From assembly GCF_042680885.1 (NCBI RefSeq), contig NZ_JBHUEO010000007.1:31137-95136 (forward strand): a stretch of DNA of 64,000 bases. Reading direction: 5' to 3'. Positions 7,658-16,461 of this stretch are shown piece by piece. Both the position numbers and the translations under genes were made by a program. Numbering within the stretch: position 1 is the stretch's first letter; each line of letters starts with the position of its first letter. The notes under the pieces were generated by a model, which did no database searches, was not told the DNA's origin, and saw only the letters and a list, made by a program, of their open reading frames with translations. This stretch comes from Siminovitchia sediminis (GTDB lineage Bacteria; Bacillota; Bacilli; Bacillales; Bacillaceae_C).

Positions 7658-9271
7658 TTGATACAATTTAACCATTTATCACATCCGTATCCGGTAACAA
7701 GAAATTCCGCGTATGCTATGAATGGAGTAGTTGCTACCTCGCAGCCTCTTGCTGCCCAGGCAGGACTGGAAATTTTACAAAGAGGCGGTAATGCAATAGA
7801 TGCGGCTATTGCAACAGCAGCATGTCTGACAGTTTGTGAACCGACATCCAATGGGATTGGCGGAGATGCATTTGCACTTGTATGGACGAATGGAAAACTT
7901 CATGGGTTAAATGGGAGCGGAAGGGCGCCTAAAAGTTTGTCCATTGAAAAAGTAAAAGAATTGGGATATGACCAAATGCCAAAGCATGGGTGGCTTCCGG
8001 TTACAGTTCCTGGAGTGCCCGGAGCATGGGCTGAGCTTTCCAGGCGGTTTGGTAAGCTTTCGCTGACAGAGGTTTTGAAAGATGCAATTGCTTATGCAGA
8101 GGAAGGCTATCCGGTGTCACCGACGTTAAGCCGATTTTGGAAGAAAGCCTTTGTGGAGTACAAGGAGATTTTTAAGGATGATGTCTTTAAACCGTGGTTT
8201 GATACATTTACTCCAGAGGGGCATGCTCCTGCTCCGGGAGATGTTTGGAGATCACAGGATCACGCGGATACCTTGCGGTCTATAGCCGAAACGAATGGAG
8301 AATCATTTTATCGCGGAGAGCTGGCGGAGAAAATTGCGGCATTCGCAAAAGAAACAGGAGGCTTCCTGACTGAGGAGGATCTGGCGGAATACAAGGCGGA
8401 ATGGGTAGACCCGATCAGTATTCATTACCGCGGATATGATGTGTGGGAGATTCCGCCAAATGGCCAAGGCATTGTTGCCCTCCAAGCCCTTAATATATTA
8501 AAAGGGTTTGAATTTACTGCTAAAGAATCGCTTGATACATATCACAAACAAATTGAAGCAATGAAACTCGCTTATGTTGACGGGTATCAGCATGTAACAG
8601 AACCGGAGTATATGAGATATTCGGTTGAGGAGATTTTAAGCGAAGCTTATGCTGAGGAGAGGCGCAGGCTGATTACGGAGGAAGCTTGCCTGCCGGAACC
8701 CGGTGAGCCAAATGCAGGAGGTACCGTCTATCTGGCTGCTGCAGACAAAGAAGGAAATATGGTTTCTTTTATTCAAAGTAACTATATGGGATTCGGTTCA
8801 GGTCTGGTGGTGCCTGGTACGGGCATTGCCCTTCAGAATCGCGGGAACAACTTTTCATTGAATCCGGAACATGTGAATGCCTTGGAGGGCGGAAAGAAAA
8901 CGTTCCATACCATAATCCCCGGATTTTTGACAAAAGGAGGTCAGGCTGTAGGTCCTTTCGGTGTAATGGGAGGTTTTATGCAGCCCCAGGGACATGTCCA
9001 AGTCATTATGAATTCTATTGATTTTGGCCTCCATCCTCAGGCTGCCCTTGACGCGCCGCGCTGGCAGTGGATTGGAGAAAAAACAATTGAAGTGGAAAAT
9101 CGTTTTCCCCATCATTTTGCGGAAGGCTTGGCACGCCGTGGACATGATATACGAATTGCTTTGGAAACAAATAATTTTGGCCGTGGGCAAATTATTTGGA
9201 GAAATCCGGACACAGGGGTCATGATTGCTGGAACGGAATCAAGGACGGACGGAGCGATAGCAGTATGGTAA
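7658..9271 (+). CDS. ywrD: Gamma-glutamyltransferase family protein (YwrD-like)
   Basis: Self-processing Ntn hydrolase of 537 residues that would cleave or transfer gamma-glutamyl groups. The TTG start follows GGCGGAGGAG. Early motifs AMNGVVATSQPLAAQAG and GGNAIDAAIA are typical. The catalytic threonine that becomes the small-subunit N terminus is probably Thr356, in GGTVYLAAADKEGNMVS, followed by GSGLVVPGTGIALQNRG. No signal peptide is visible, so the protein is cytosolic, unlike exported GGT enzymes. The neighbour order with Lrp regulator and chromate genes matches ywrD. The true substrate of YwrD-type proteins is uncertain. Confidence 0.88.
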   Translation: MIQFNHLSHPYPVTRNSAYAMNGVVATSQPLAAQAGLEILQRGGNAIDAAIATAACLTVCEPTSNGIGGDAFALVWTNGKLHGLNGSGRAPKSLSIEKVKELGYDQMPKHGWLPVTVPGVPGAWAELSRRFGKLSLTEVLKDAIAYAEEGYPVSPTLSRFWKKAFVEYKEIFKDDVFKPWFDTFTPEGHAPAPGDVWRSQDHADTLRSIAETNGESFYRGELAEKIAAFAKETGGFLTEEDLAEYKAEWVDPISIHYRGYDVWEIPPNGQGIVALQALNILKGFEFTAKESLDTYHKQIEAMKLAYVDGYQHVTEPEYMRYSVEEILSEAYAEERRRLITEEACLPEPGEPNAGGTVYLAAADKEGNMVSFIQSNYMGFGSGLVVPGTGIALQNRGNNFSLNPEHVNALEGGKKTFHTIIPGFLTKGGQAVGPFGVMGGFMQPQGHVQVIMNSIDFGLHPQAALDAPRWQWIGEKTIEVENRFPHHFAEGLARRGHDIRIALETNNFGRGQIIWRNPDTGVMIAGTESRTDGAIAVW

Positions 9272-9744
9272 GCAAAAAAATGGAAGTGCATGATGAGTGA
9301 CCGGCAAACCTGACAGACATGCGTAAATGCCTTGTTCAGGACAGACAAATGAGCTGATACTCAAGGGAGGCTGGCTAGAAGCGCAATGGGGAAGCAGAGG
9401 GGTTGAAGCTAAACCATGGACTCCCCAGCTATGAGATAAAAAATAGGAAAGTCCTTAGTGTACTTGTTTATTTGCGCAAAGCTGGACGGGACGGCTCAAA
9501 CGTATTCATTTTGTCTTCCGAATAAATTGATTCATCCCTGCCCGATGGTACTCAGCAGGCTTAGAAACGCGATATTCTTAAAGAAGCTCGCGTTTTTTCA
9601 GCAAAATATAACTGCAAGAGGCTTCCTGGTTCTGCCGCTCATTTGTACTCGTACAAGGCAGCGGAACTAGAATATCCTATCAGTCTGAGCCGGACAAAAC
9701 GATCCCTGTTTGAAGATCTTGGAGATCAATCATCCGTTCATTTT
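9272..9744 (+). other. Gene-free stretch after ywrD
   Basis: I see no supported gene here. The open frame at 9458-9670 has no ribosome site. The only clear structure is a + strand terminator at 9565-9598, about 300 nt beyond the ywrD stop. That leaves either a long 3' UTR or room for an undetected small RNA. Confidence 0.5.
9565..9598 (+). terminator. Intrinsic terminator (+) far downstream of ywrD
   Basis: AAACGCGA pairs with TCGCGTTT (8 bp) and the right arm runs into six T residues (9593-9598). The loop itself contains TTCTT/AAGAA. This is well formed and reads on the + strand. Confidence 0.7.
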
Positions 9745-9746
9745 AA

Positions 9747-9791
9747 AAACAGAGTAAGTTCTGAATATGTTATCCGGAACTTACTCTGTTT
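9747..9791 (-). terminator. Intrinsic terminator of the LLM oxidoreductase gene
   Basis: A 15-bp stem (9747-9761 with 9777-9791) lies just beyond the minus-strand stop at 9809. On the minus strand it is followed by a T-run (complement of 9745-9749). Confidence 0.75.
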
Positions 9792-9808
9792 ATTTGGCGT
9801 ACAGACCT

Positions 9809-10825
9809 CTATTCCATCAATTCTCCTACAATTTCATATGAACGTAAACGGTCTTTCTGATAGAATATTTGTGAATTGATAATGACTTCGTCCGCTTTGG
9901 TATTATCGATTAACTCTTCCAACTTCTCTTTAATCATTTCAGCAGTACCGACAAATGTATAGCCGCTATCAAGAGTTTGTTCGACTGCTGCCCGTTCGTA
10001 AGGTGACCAGACCTCATCGATATTATCAATTGGCGGCAGCAATTTTGTCGGCATGTTTCTCCGAAGACTGAGGAATTGCTGCTGCTGGGAAGTGGCTAGC
10101 CAATGAGCCCGTTCTTCTGTATCGGCAGCAATGATATTAACACCTACCATGGCATGCGGCTTTTCCAGTGTCTCGGAAGGCTGAAAGTTATCTCTGTACA
10201 ACTTCAATGCGGCCAGTGTATATTGTGGAGCAAAATGACTGGCGAAGGAAAATGGCAATCCTTTAAGGGCAGACAGTCTGGCGCTGAAATCACTGGAGCC
10301 CAGCAGCCAGATAGGGATATTCAGCCCTCTTCCGGGGTAGGCGCGAACATGGCCGGCCGGATGGCCGCTAAAATAATTTTGAAGCTCTTCCACTTGCTGG
10401 GGAAACTCTTCAGGTCCCGTGTTTAATGTCCGGCGCAAAGCAAATGCTGTAGCCTGGTCGGTACCGGGTGCACGACCAAGACCAAGGTCTATCCTTCCCG
10501 GATACAGCGACTCAAGTGTACCGAACTGTTCCGCTATGACAAGCGGGGCATGGTTTGGCAGCATAATCCCGCCGGACCCGATGCGCATCGTTTCGGTGGC
10601 ACCTGCTATATGTCCGATTAATACAGAGGTAGCCGAGCTGGCGATTCCCGGCATATTGTGATGTTCTGCCAGCCAGTAACGGTTAAACCCCCATTTTTCA
10701 ACGTGCTGGGCAAGCTCTGCACTATTCTTGAATGAATCGGAAGCCTCACTTCCTTCTGTAATTGGAGCTAAATCTAAAACGGATAATGGGATTCCATGGA
10801 ACTTTTTGGCGGTTGGAGAAATCAA
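9809..10825 (-). CDS. LLM-class flavin-dependent oxidoreductase (luciferase-like monooxygenase)
   Basis: Cytosolic flavin-dependent monooxygenase of the bacterial-luciferase TIM-barrel fold, 338 residues. Signature stretches: LSVLDLAPITEG, GFNRYWLAEHHNMPGIASSATSV, GSGGIMLPNHAPLVIAEQFGTLE and PGRIDLGLGRAPGTD. It belongs to the B. subtilis YwcH/YvbT/YceB-like group. The TTG at 10825 is chosen because GAAGGAG sits 8 nt upstream; the longer GTG start at 10834 overlaps that same site. It is divergent from a pterin dehydratase gene and has its own terminator. The substrate is unknown, as for most of this family. Confidence 0.88.
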   Translation of the reverse strand: MISPTAKKFHGIPLSVLDLAPITEGSEASDSFKNSAELAQHVEKWGFNRYWLAEHHNMPGIASSATSVLIGHIAGATETMRIGSGGIMLPNHAPLVIAEQFGTLESLYPGRIDLGLGRAPGTDQATAFALRRTLNTGPEEFPQQVEELQNYFSGHPAGHVRAYPGRGLNIPIWLLGSSDFSARLSALKGLPFSFASHFAPQYTLAALKLYRDNFQPSETLEKPHAMVGVNIIAADTEERAHWLATSQQQQFLSLRRNMPTKLLPPIDNIDEVWSPYERAAVEQTLDSGYTFVGTAEMIKEKLEELIDNTKADEVIINSQIFYQKDRLRSYEIVGELME

Positions 10826-10917
10826 TACAGTCACTCCTTCAATATCTCTTCAAGGAAATGATAGAATGTTTATAAAGAAACGTCCAATGATCTGATTGGA
10901 TAAAGGAGGGGGAAATA

Positions 10918-11217
10918 GTGGAAAGATTGACGGAAGAGGAAATTCGTAATAAATTGGCTGAGTATAAAGATTGGGAACGCTTAGATGAAAGGTGGATTGT
11001 CCGAAAATATCGGTTTAGAGACTATTTGACGGGGATATCTTTTGTTCAAAAGATTGCTGAGGAGTCTGAAAGAAGGCAGCACCACCCTTTTATATCGATT
11101 GACTATAAGTTGGTAACGGTGAGAATTACTTCATGGAGGGCAAAAGGATTAACAAATCTGGACTTTACAATGGCAGGGATATATGAACAGTTTTATGAGC
11201 AGTTAAGCAGTAAATGA
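10918..11217 (+). CDS. Pterin-4a-carbinolamine dehydratase
   Basis: Small (99-residue) dehydratase of the PCD/DCoH family, which recycles 4a-hydroxytetrahydropterin. It has the active-site histidine pair in ESERRQHHPFISIDY, then VTVRITSW and GLTNLDF. The GTG start follows AAAGGAGGGGG. No phenylalanine hydroxylase lies nearby, so its partner is not in the window. In bacteria without the hydroxylase these proteins are linked to pterin/molybdopterin or folate-related chemistry; that part is inference. Confidence 0.88.
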   Translation: MERLTEEEIRNKLAEYKDWERLDERWIVRKYRFRDYLTGISFVQKIAEESERRQHHPFISIDYKLVTVRITSWRAKGLTNLDFTMAGIYEQFYEQLSSK

Positions 11218-11312
11218 TAAAATTTTTCTATTATTGTTAGAAACTTTCGTATACTTCCATAATTTTTGTTTTCATGGTAATATAATGGTAATCAACATTT
11301 TTATATGTGAAA

Positions 11313-11402
11313 CGCTAGGGGAATCCTTCAAAAGGACTGAGAGAAGAGTGGCACTCTGATACCCTTATCACCTGATCAGGTTTGCGCCTGCGTAGGGAAG
11401 TG
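11313..11402 (+). ncRNA. TPP riboswitch (THI box) aptamer
   Basis: The conserved THI-box blocks occur in order: GGGGAA, CTGAGAG, ACCCTT, the ACCTGATC..GGTT thiamine core and TGCG..CGTAGGGAA. It binds thiamine diphosphate and lies directly upstream of the thiazole operon. The 3' strand TAGGGAAGTG (11393-11402) can instead pair with CACTTTCCTA (11426-11435) of the following terminator, with one G-U pair. Both switch states are therefore visible. Confidence 0.95.
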
Positions 11403-11423
11403 ATATGTTGTATTGCTTATCAT

Positions 11424-11451
11424 ACCACTTTCCTATGCGAGAGTGGTTTTT
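11424..11451 (+). terminator. Riboswitch-controlled terminator
   Basis: A 9-bp stem (11424-11432 with 11439-11447), a 6-nt loop and five Ts. It forms when TPP holds the aptamer closed, stopping transcription before tenI. Confidence 0.85.
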
Positions 11452-11475
11452 CATTTTTATAAAGGGGGGGATGGT

Positions 11476-12093
11476 GTGGAATTAGTGGCTGTTACCAATG
11501 ACCGGCTGGAGGTTAAGCAGCTTGCAGGTATCATGTGTGAAGTAGCGCCAATAGTTGATTACTTCATCATAAGGGAAAGGTCAAAAACTGCTGCGGATAT
11601 CATAAAGCTCATGGGTTATTTAACCCATGCCGGCATCGAAAAAGACAAGTTGATTATGAATGACAGGGTGGATGTGGCAGTGGCTGCGGGAATTAAGCGA
11701 GTGCAGCTTCCTGGCCATGGATTAGAAGTGCAGCAAGTAAAATCATGTTTTCCTGATATTCAGGCCGGCAGGTCGGTTCACTCGCTCAAGGAGGCTGCAG
11801 AAGCCATCGGGGCAGGCGCTGATTGGCTTATATATGGACATGTTTTTGAAACGGACTGTAAAAAAGGGGTTCCTGCCCGCGGTTTTCAGGAATTACAAAG
11901 GATTGCCGGTACGGTGACCTCCAACATATACGCAATAGGAGGAATCAAACCGTTTCACTTGAAGGAACTTCACGAGGTTCAAATAAAAGGTGCAGCGATC
12001 ATGTCCGGAATTTTTGACAGTCCCACACCATATGCCGCCGCTAAAGAGTATAGTGAAGCCTGCCGATTACAACATTCAGTTGAAAGGAATTGA
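11476..12093 (+). CDS. tenI: Thiazole tautomerase TenI
   Basis: ThiE-like TIM-barrel protein of 205 residues that aromatises the thiazole phosphate product of ThiG. The open frame reaches back to 11413, but that part is the riboswitch terminator. The GTG at 11476, 5 nt after a run of seven Gs, is the real start. Visible motifs include DYFIIRERSKTAADI, GIEKDKLIMNDRVDVA, GRSVHSLKEA, DWLIYGHVFETDCKKG and NIYAIGGIKPF. It is the first gene of the TPP-controlled operon tenI-thiS-thiG-thiF. ThiE is the close relative, but TenI fits the operon. Confidence 0.85.
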   Translation: MELVAVTNDRLEVKQLAGIMCEVAPIVDYFIIRERSKTAADIIKLMGYLTHAGIEKDKLIMNDRVDVAVAAGIKRVQLPGHGLEVQQVKSCFPDIQAGRSVHSLKEAAEAIGAGADWLIYGHVFETDCKKGVPARGFQELQRIAGTVTSNIYAIGGIKPFHLKELHEVQIKGAAIMSGIFDSPTPYAAAKEYSEACRLQHSVERN

Positions 12094-12098
12094 ATGGA

Positions 12099-12299
12099 AT
12101 GACTATTACATTAAATGGAAACGATTATAAGCTGCCTGCCGGGGTAACCAATATTGCGCAGCTTCTGGAGCATTTGGAACTATCCAAACGTATTGTAATT
12201 GTTGAGGTCAATAAAGAAATTATTCAAAAAGAAGAATATGACCGCCCAATCAGGGATCGGGATGAAGTCGAAATGATCCATTTTGTTGGAGGAGGATGA
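12099..12299 (+). CDS. thiS: Sulfur-carrier protein ThiS
   Basis: Ubiquitin-fold sulfur carrier of 66 residues ending in the obligatory Gly-Gly (HFVGGG). The C-terminal glycine is adenylated by ThiF and converted to a thiocarboxylate that donates sulfur to the thiazole ring. The ATG at 12099 has AAAGGA 10 nt upstream; the longer TTG form overlaps the tenI stop. The gene abuts tenI and thiG. Confidence 0.93.
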   Translation: MTITLNGNDYKLPAGVTNIAQLLEHLELSKRIVIVEVNKEIIQKEEYDRPIRDRDEVEMIHFVGGG

Positions 12300-12301
12300 A
12301 G

Positions 12302-13069
12302 ATGTTAAAAATCGGGGAAAAGACCTTTCGGTCAAGACTGTTATTGGGAACAGGGAAATATCCTTCGTTTGAGATTCAAAAAGAAGCTGTACGAGTCTCG
12401 GAGGCCGAAATATTAACGTTTGCTGTTAGAAGGATGAATGTATTTGAACCCTCTCAGCCAAATTTTTTGGAAATGCTGGATTTAGAAAAGTATACGCTGC
12501 TTCCGAACACGGCAGGAGCAAGTACGGCAGAGGAAGCTGTCAGAACTGCAAAGCTGGCGAAAGCTTCTGGATTATGTGACATGGTAAAAGTGGAAGTGAT
12601 CGGCTGTGACCGTACTCTGCTGCCGGATCCTGTTGAAACGTTAAGAGCTTCAGAATTGTTGTTGGAAGAGGGCTTTACTGTTCTTGCCTATACTTCAGAT
12701 GATGTGGTATTGGCGAGAAGGCTTGAAGAACTGGGTGTGCACGCAGTCATGCCGGGAGCTTCTCCGATCGGATCAGGAAAAGGGATACTTAACCCTCTCA
12801 ATTTAAAATTTATTATTGAACAGTCGACAGTGCCTGTGATTATAGATGCGGGAATTGGCTCACCCAAAGACGCGGCCTATGCCATGGAACTTGGGGCAGA
12901 TGCTGTCCTGTTAAATACTGCTGTTTCAGGTGCCAAAGACCCTGTAAAAATGGCTGAGGCAATGAAGCTGGCAATCAAAGCAGGCCGTCTTGGATTTGAA
13001 GCGGGAAGAATTGAGGAAAGGGATTATGCGGTCGCAAGCAGTCCAATGGAAGGGTTGCTTCCAAATTGA
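12302..13069 (+). CDS. thiG: Thiazole synthase ThiG
   Basis: Forms the thiazole phosphate ring from DXP, ThiS-thiocarboxylate and dehydroglycine, 255 residues. Sequence blocks such as SRLLLGTGKYPS, LPNTAGASTAEEAVR, KVEVIGCDRTLLPDP, MPGASPIGSG and DAGIGSPKDAAYAMELGADAV are nearly invariant in ThiG. The Schiff-base lysine is in the KVEVIG block. The second ATG (12302) is chosen: GGAGGAGG is 6 nt upstream of it but touches the first ATG (12296). The stop TGA overlaps the thiF start. Confidence 0.95.
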   Translation: MLKIGEKTFRSRLLLGTGKYPSFEIQKEAVRVSEAEILTFAVRRMNVFEPSQPNFLEMLDLEKYTLLPNTAGASTAEEAVRTAKLAKASGLCDMVKVEVIGCDRTLLPDPVETLRASELLLEEGFTVLAYTSDDVVLARRLEELGVHAVMPGASPIGSGKGILNPLNLKFIIEQSTVPVIIDAGIGSPKDAAYAMELGADAVLLNTAVSGAKDPVKMAEAMKLAIKAGRLGFEAGRIEERDYAVASSPMEGLLPN

Positions 13070-14079
13070 TGGATCGATATTCCAGGCAGGAGTTGTTTGA
13101 GCCAATTGGCAGCGAGGGCCAAAAAAAGATCGGACAAGCCCATGCATTGATTATCGGAGCAGGCGCACTCGGATCCGCCAATGCAGAAATGCTTGTCCGC
13201 TCAGGCATAGGGCGCCTTACAATTGTAGACCGGGATATTTTGGACTGGAGTAATTTGCAGCGGCAGCAGCTATACACGGAGCAGGACGTTAAGGACCAGC
13301 TGCCGAAGGCAGCAGCTGCCAAGAAGCGCCTAAGTGAGATCAACAGTTGGGTCGAAGTAGAAACGATTATTGCCGATGTAACAGCAGACAATGCAGAGGA
13401 ACTGACGAAGGGAAAAACACTGATTGTGGATGCAACGGACAATATTGAGACCAGGTTATTGATGAATGATGCTGCCTTGAAAAGAGGAATACCCTTTTTT
13501 ATGGGAGCTATTGTTGCCAGCTATGGCCTGACCTATTCTATCGGGTTGGGAGACTTCCCTTGTCTGCATTGCCTGCTTGATACGCTGCCCCCACAAACGC
13601 TTACTTGTGATACAGCAGGCGTCATCAGCCCGATTGTTCAAGTGGTGGCCGCACATCAAGTAACAAATGTATTTAAATATATAGTAGGAGAAAAAGTGGA
13701 CAACCGGTTGAAGTCTTTTGACTTGTGGTCAGGAGATCAGGCGGCAATTGATGTGGCTACTCTCCGCCGAAAGGATTGCCCAAGCTGTTCCAAACAGGCT
13801 GATTATCCGTTTTTATCGAAAAAAAATCAGACGAAAACAGCAGTATTGTGCGGGCGGGATACCGTCCAATTAACATTGTCACGCAGCAGGAATTTAGAGT
13901 TGCGGGAAATGGCTGAATCGATCAGTCCGATCGTTACGGATCTAATTTCAAATAAACATTTAATAGCTTGCCGATTTGATGGGCACCGTGTGGTTTTATT
14001 CCGTGACGGCCGCATGCTTGTCCACGGAACAAAAGATATCATTAAAGCAAAAACGGTCGCATCCAAATTGATGGGTTGA
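13069..14079 (+). CDS. thiF: ThiS adenylyltransferase ThiF
   Basis: E1-like enzyme (MoeB/ThiF family) of 336 residues that adenylates the ThiS C terminus. It shows the nucleotide-binding HALIIGAGALGSANAE, the arginine/aspartate region DRDILDWSNLQRQQLY, VDATDN, and two Cys pairs for zinc (CLHC near 180, CPSC near 243). The ATG overlaps the thiG stop (TGATG), so it is translationally coupled. The last about 70 residues are an extra domain after the zinc site. It ends the operon; a good terminator follows. Confidence 0.92.
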   Translation: MDRYSRQELFEPIGSEGQKKIGQAHALIIGAGALGSANAEMLVRSGIGRLTIVDRDILDWSNLQRQQLYTEQDVKDQLPKAAAAKKRLSEINSWVEVETIIADVTADNAEELTKGKTLIVDATDNIETRLLMNDAALKRGIPFFMGAIVASYGLTYSIGLGDFPCLHCLLDTLPPQTLTCDTAGVISPIVQVVAAHQVTNVFKYIVGEKVDNRLKSFDLWSGDQAAIDVATLRRKDCPSCSKQADYPFLSKKNQTKTAVLCGRDTVQLTLSRSRNLELREMAESISPIVTDLISNKHLIACRFDGHRVVLFRDGRMLVHGTKDIIKAKTVASKLMG

Positions 14080-14088
14080 ATATTTGTT

Positions 14089-14117
14089 AAAAGCATTCCG
14101 AATGGGAATGCTTTTTT
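14089..14117 (+). terminator. Terminator of the tenI-thiSGF operon
   Basis: An 11-bp stem (14089-14099 with 14105-14115) closing a 5-nt loop, with the right arm in a run of six Ts. Confidence 0.92.
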
Positions 14118-14667
14118 GTACGTTTAGCGGGATATTTGGCAGGCAAAAGTACAACAATAAGAAAATATAGCTGCATGCATAGAGGAATGTGTCTTAAGAA
14201 TCATCCTTTGTTGAACTGAAACATAGTTCCGGCTCAAGCCTGGGGCAAGGAGCCCGGCAGCGCTTATTAAAATATTATTAGGCGGCGATGATTGGCTCAA
14301 GGCCCCCTGAATGCCGATAAAAATAGGGGCCGGTCGCCAAGCCGGATTCAAAAAAGTCCTAATGACTTCATAACCAGGCTCCTGGACCGAGTGGATCTTG
14401 ATACTCCCAAGCATCTACATATAGCTGAAGTGATTCCGGAAAACAGTCCCTTAAGATCCGTTTAAAGAATAAGAGGGTAGGGGAAAAGTAAACAATTGCT
14501 AAGATTGCTGACTCACAGGCCTAAATCAGGTATGCGGCGTTGAAAAATGTTGGTTTGTAAAGAAAAGCACCAAAAGTGTAAAGATACTTCAAGTGAAAGA
14601 AAGACGTGCGAACATACATAAACATTGAGTTGAAAGGGATATGGGGTATAAATGTTTTTTGATCGTT
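14118..14667. other. Gene-free stretch between thi operon and phosphate transporter
   Basis: 550 bp without a supported gene. The minus-strand frame at 14124-14414 has no ribosome site and a composition unlike a real protein. A few short GC-rich dyads are present but nothing I can name. Confidence 0.5.
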
Positions 14668-14722
14668 GTAACAAAATCTTTACATTACTTTCATTTACTT
14701 TTTACAATTTCTTAATTATTAT
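14668..14722 (+). promoter_or_regulatory. Pho box and -10 for the Na/Pi cotransporter
   Basis: Five hexamers spaced exactly 11 bp apart: GTAACA (14668), TTTACA (14679), TTCATT (14690), TTTACA (14701), TTAATT (14712). This matches the PhoP direct-repeat layout (TT[ATC]A[CT]A with 5-bp gaps). A -10-like TATTAT follows at 14717-14722, with no good -35, as usual for PhoP-activated promoters. Confidence 0.8.
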
Positions 14723-14771
14723 GAGGAAGGGATAAAATACTGTCGAAAGACGTAAAAAAAGGGCTGAAGAA

Positions 14772-16397
14772 ATGGACTTGCAAACATTACTTTTCATGTT
14801 TTTCGGAGGACTGGGGATCTTTCTCTATGGCATAAAAACGATGGGGGACGGTCTGCAGAAAGTTGCTGGTGACAGACTCCGTGATTTGCTTGACCGATTT
14901 ACGACCAACCCATTTTTGGGTGTTTTAACCGGTATTATTGTGACAGGCCTCATTCAGTCCAGTTCCGGAACAACGGTACTGACAATCGGGCTCGTTACAG
15001 CAGGTTTTATGACACTGCGGCAGGCCATTGGAGTCATTATGGGCGCTAATATCGGAACAACCGTTACAGCGTTCATTATTGGGATTGATATTTCAGAGTA
15101 TGCCTTGCCGATAATTGCACTTGGTACTTTTCTTATTTTCTTTTTTAAAAATCATAAGATTAATAATATCGGGTCTGTGTTTTTCGGATTTGGAGCCTTG
15201 TTTTATGGCTTGAGTCTGATGGGAGACGCGATGAAGCCGCTCCGCAGTGCGCAATTTTTTACGGATTTAACTGTAAGTCTGAGTGAACATACACTTCTTG
15301 GGGTATTGATTGGTACTATTTTTACAGTGATTGTCCAAAGTTCATCAGCTTCCATTGCACTTCTTCAAACACTGTACGATCAAGGTGCCATCTCCCTTCA
15401 TGCAGCCTTGCCTATCTTGTTTGGTGATAATATTGGAACAACGATTACTGCTGTGTTGGCATCCATTGGTGCAACGGTTGCTGCGAGGCGTGCGGCACTG
15501 ACTCACGTGATGTTTAACGTAATAGGTACGACCATTGCTCTCATTTTGTTTATCCCATATTCGAATTTTATTGAATATTTGCAGGCAGCTTTGGATTTGA
15601 ATCCAAAGATGACCATTGCCTTTGCCCACGGAACATTTAATATAGCAAATACCATCATTCAATTTCCTTTCATTGCTGTGCTGGCATGGATTGTGACAAA
15701 ACTGATTCCGGGCGAGGATACAATGATTGAATATAAGCCAGTCCATCTAGGGGAAAAGTTTATTCGACAGTCTCCATCCATTGCCCTCGGACAGGGGAAA
15801 AAGGAAGTTATGCGTATGGGTAAAATTACGGAGCAGGGGCTTAAAGAGGTTACTGATTACTATCAGACTAAAGGGAAAAAACATCGGGATGTACTTCCTC
15901 AAATTGAGGATGCCCTGAACAATCTGGATAAGTTAATCACAGACTATCTCGTACAAATATCATATCATTCCCTTTCGGATCAAGATTTAAAGACACACAG
16001 CTCTTTATTAAATACAGTTATTGACCTGGAACGCATCGGGGACCATATCGAAAATATTATGGAACTGGTGGATATCCAAGATAAAAATAAAGTTAAATTT
16101 TCAGAACCGGCACGGGACGATTTAGAGAGGATGTTTGAACTGACGGCTTCGACCCTTCGTCAAGCCCTTCAATCGCTTCAAGACGATAATGAGTCTCAGG
16201 CAAGAGGCGTTTTGGCGAATGAGCGGCTGATTAATAAAATGGAGAGGGATCTTCGGAAAAAACATATTCAGCGCCTTAATGAAAATCAGTGTACGGGTAC
16301 AGCCGGGATTGTTTATGTTGATATCGTCAGCAATCTGGAAAGAATCGGAGACCATTCCGCCAACATTGCTCAAGCTGTGATTGGGGAAGAATCCTAG
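14772..16397 (+). CDS. Na+/phosphate cotransporter with C-terminal PhoU-like domain
   Basis: Membrane protein of 541 residues of the NptA/YjbB Na/Pi-II family. Two inverted-repeat units each carry the QSSS signature: GLIQSSSGTTVLTIG near residue 65 and VIVQSSSASIALLQT near 192. Each is followed by GANIGTT or GDNIGTTITA. From about residue 340 the protein is soluble and PhoU-like, with two similar DLERIGDH / NLERIGDHSANI motifs. The ribosome site (AAGGG) is weak. The Pho box upstream implies induction in phosphate starvation. Import of phosphate fits the control region; related proteins in E. coli mainly export phosphate, so direction is inferred. Confidence 0.9.
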   Translation: MDLQTLLFMFFGGLGIFLYGIKTMGDGLQKVAGDRLRDLLDRFTTNPFLGVLTGIIVTGLIQSSSGTTVLTIGLVTAGFMTLRQAIGVIMGANIGTTVTAFIIGIDISEYALPIIALGTFLIFFFKNHKINNIGSVFFGFGALFYGLSLMGDAMKPLRSAQFFTDLTVSLSEHTLLGVLIGTIFTVIVQSSSASIALLQTLYDQGAISLHAALPILFGDNIGTTITAVLASIGATVAARRAALTHVMFNVIGTTIALILFIPYSNFIEYLQAALDLNPKMTIAFAHGTFNIANTIIQFPFIAVLAWIVTKLIPGEDTMIEYKPVHLGEKFIRQSPSIALGQGKKEVMRMGKITEQGLKEVTDYYQTKGKKHRDVLPQIEDALNNLDKLITDYLVQISYHSLSDQDLKTHSSLLNTVIDLERIGDHIENIMELVDIQDKNKVKFSEPARDDLERMFELTASTLRQALQSLQDDNESQARGVLANERLINKMERDLRKKHIQRLNENQCTGTAGIVYVDIVSNLERIGDHSANIAQAVIGEES

Positions 16398-16425
16398 GCT
16401 TTTGATTGTTAATAAATATTAAAAC

Positions 16426-16457
16426 AGACTGGGTGATCAGAGATCATCCAGTCTTTT
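16426..16457. terminator. Bidirectional terminator
   Basis: A 13-bp stem with one G-U pair (16426-16438 with 16442-16454) and T-rich tails on both strands (TTTT at 16454 on +; TGTTTT on -). It serves the transporter gene and the small minus-strand genes at 16462-16782. Confidence 0.8.
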
Positions 16458-16461
16458 GTTG

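Noticed and set aside
9458..9670. + strand ORF of 70 codons
   Set aside because: No ribosome site, and it runs through the terminator at 9565-9598.
14124..14414. Minus-strand ORF of 96 codons in the gap before the phosphate transporter
   Set aside because: No ribosome site, no recognisable motif, composition unlike neighbouring proteins.
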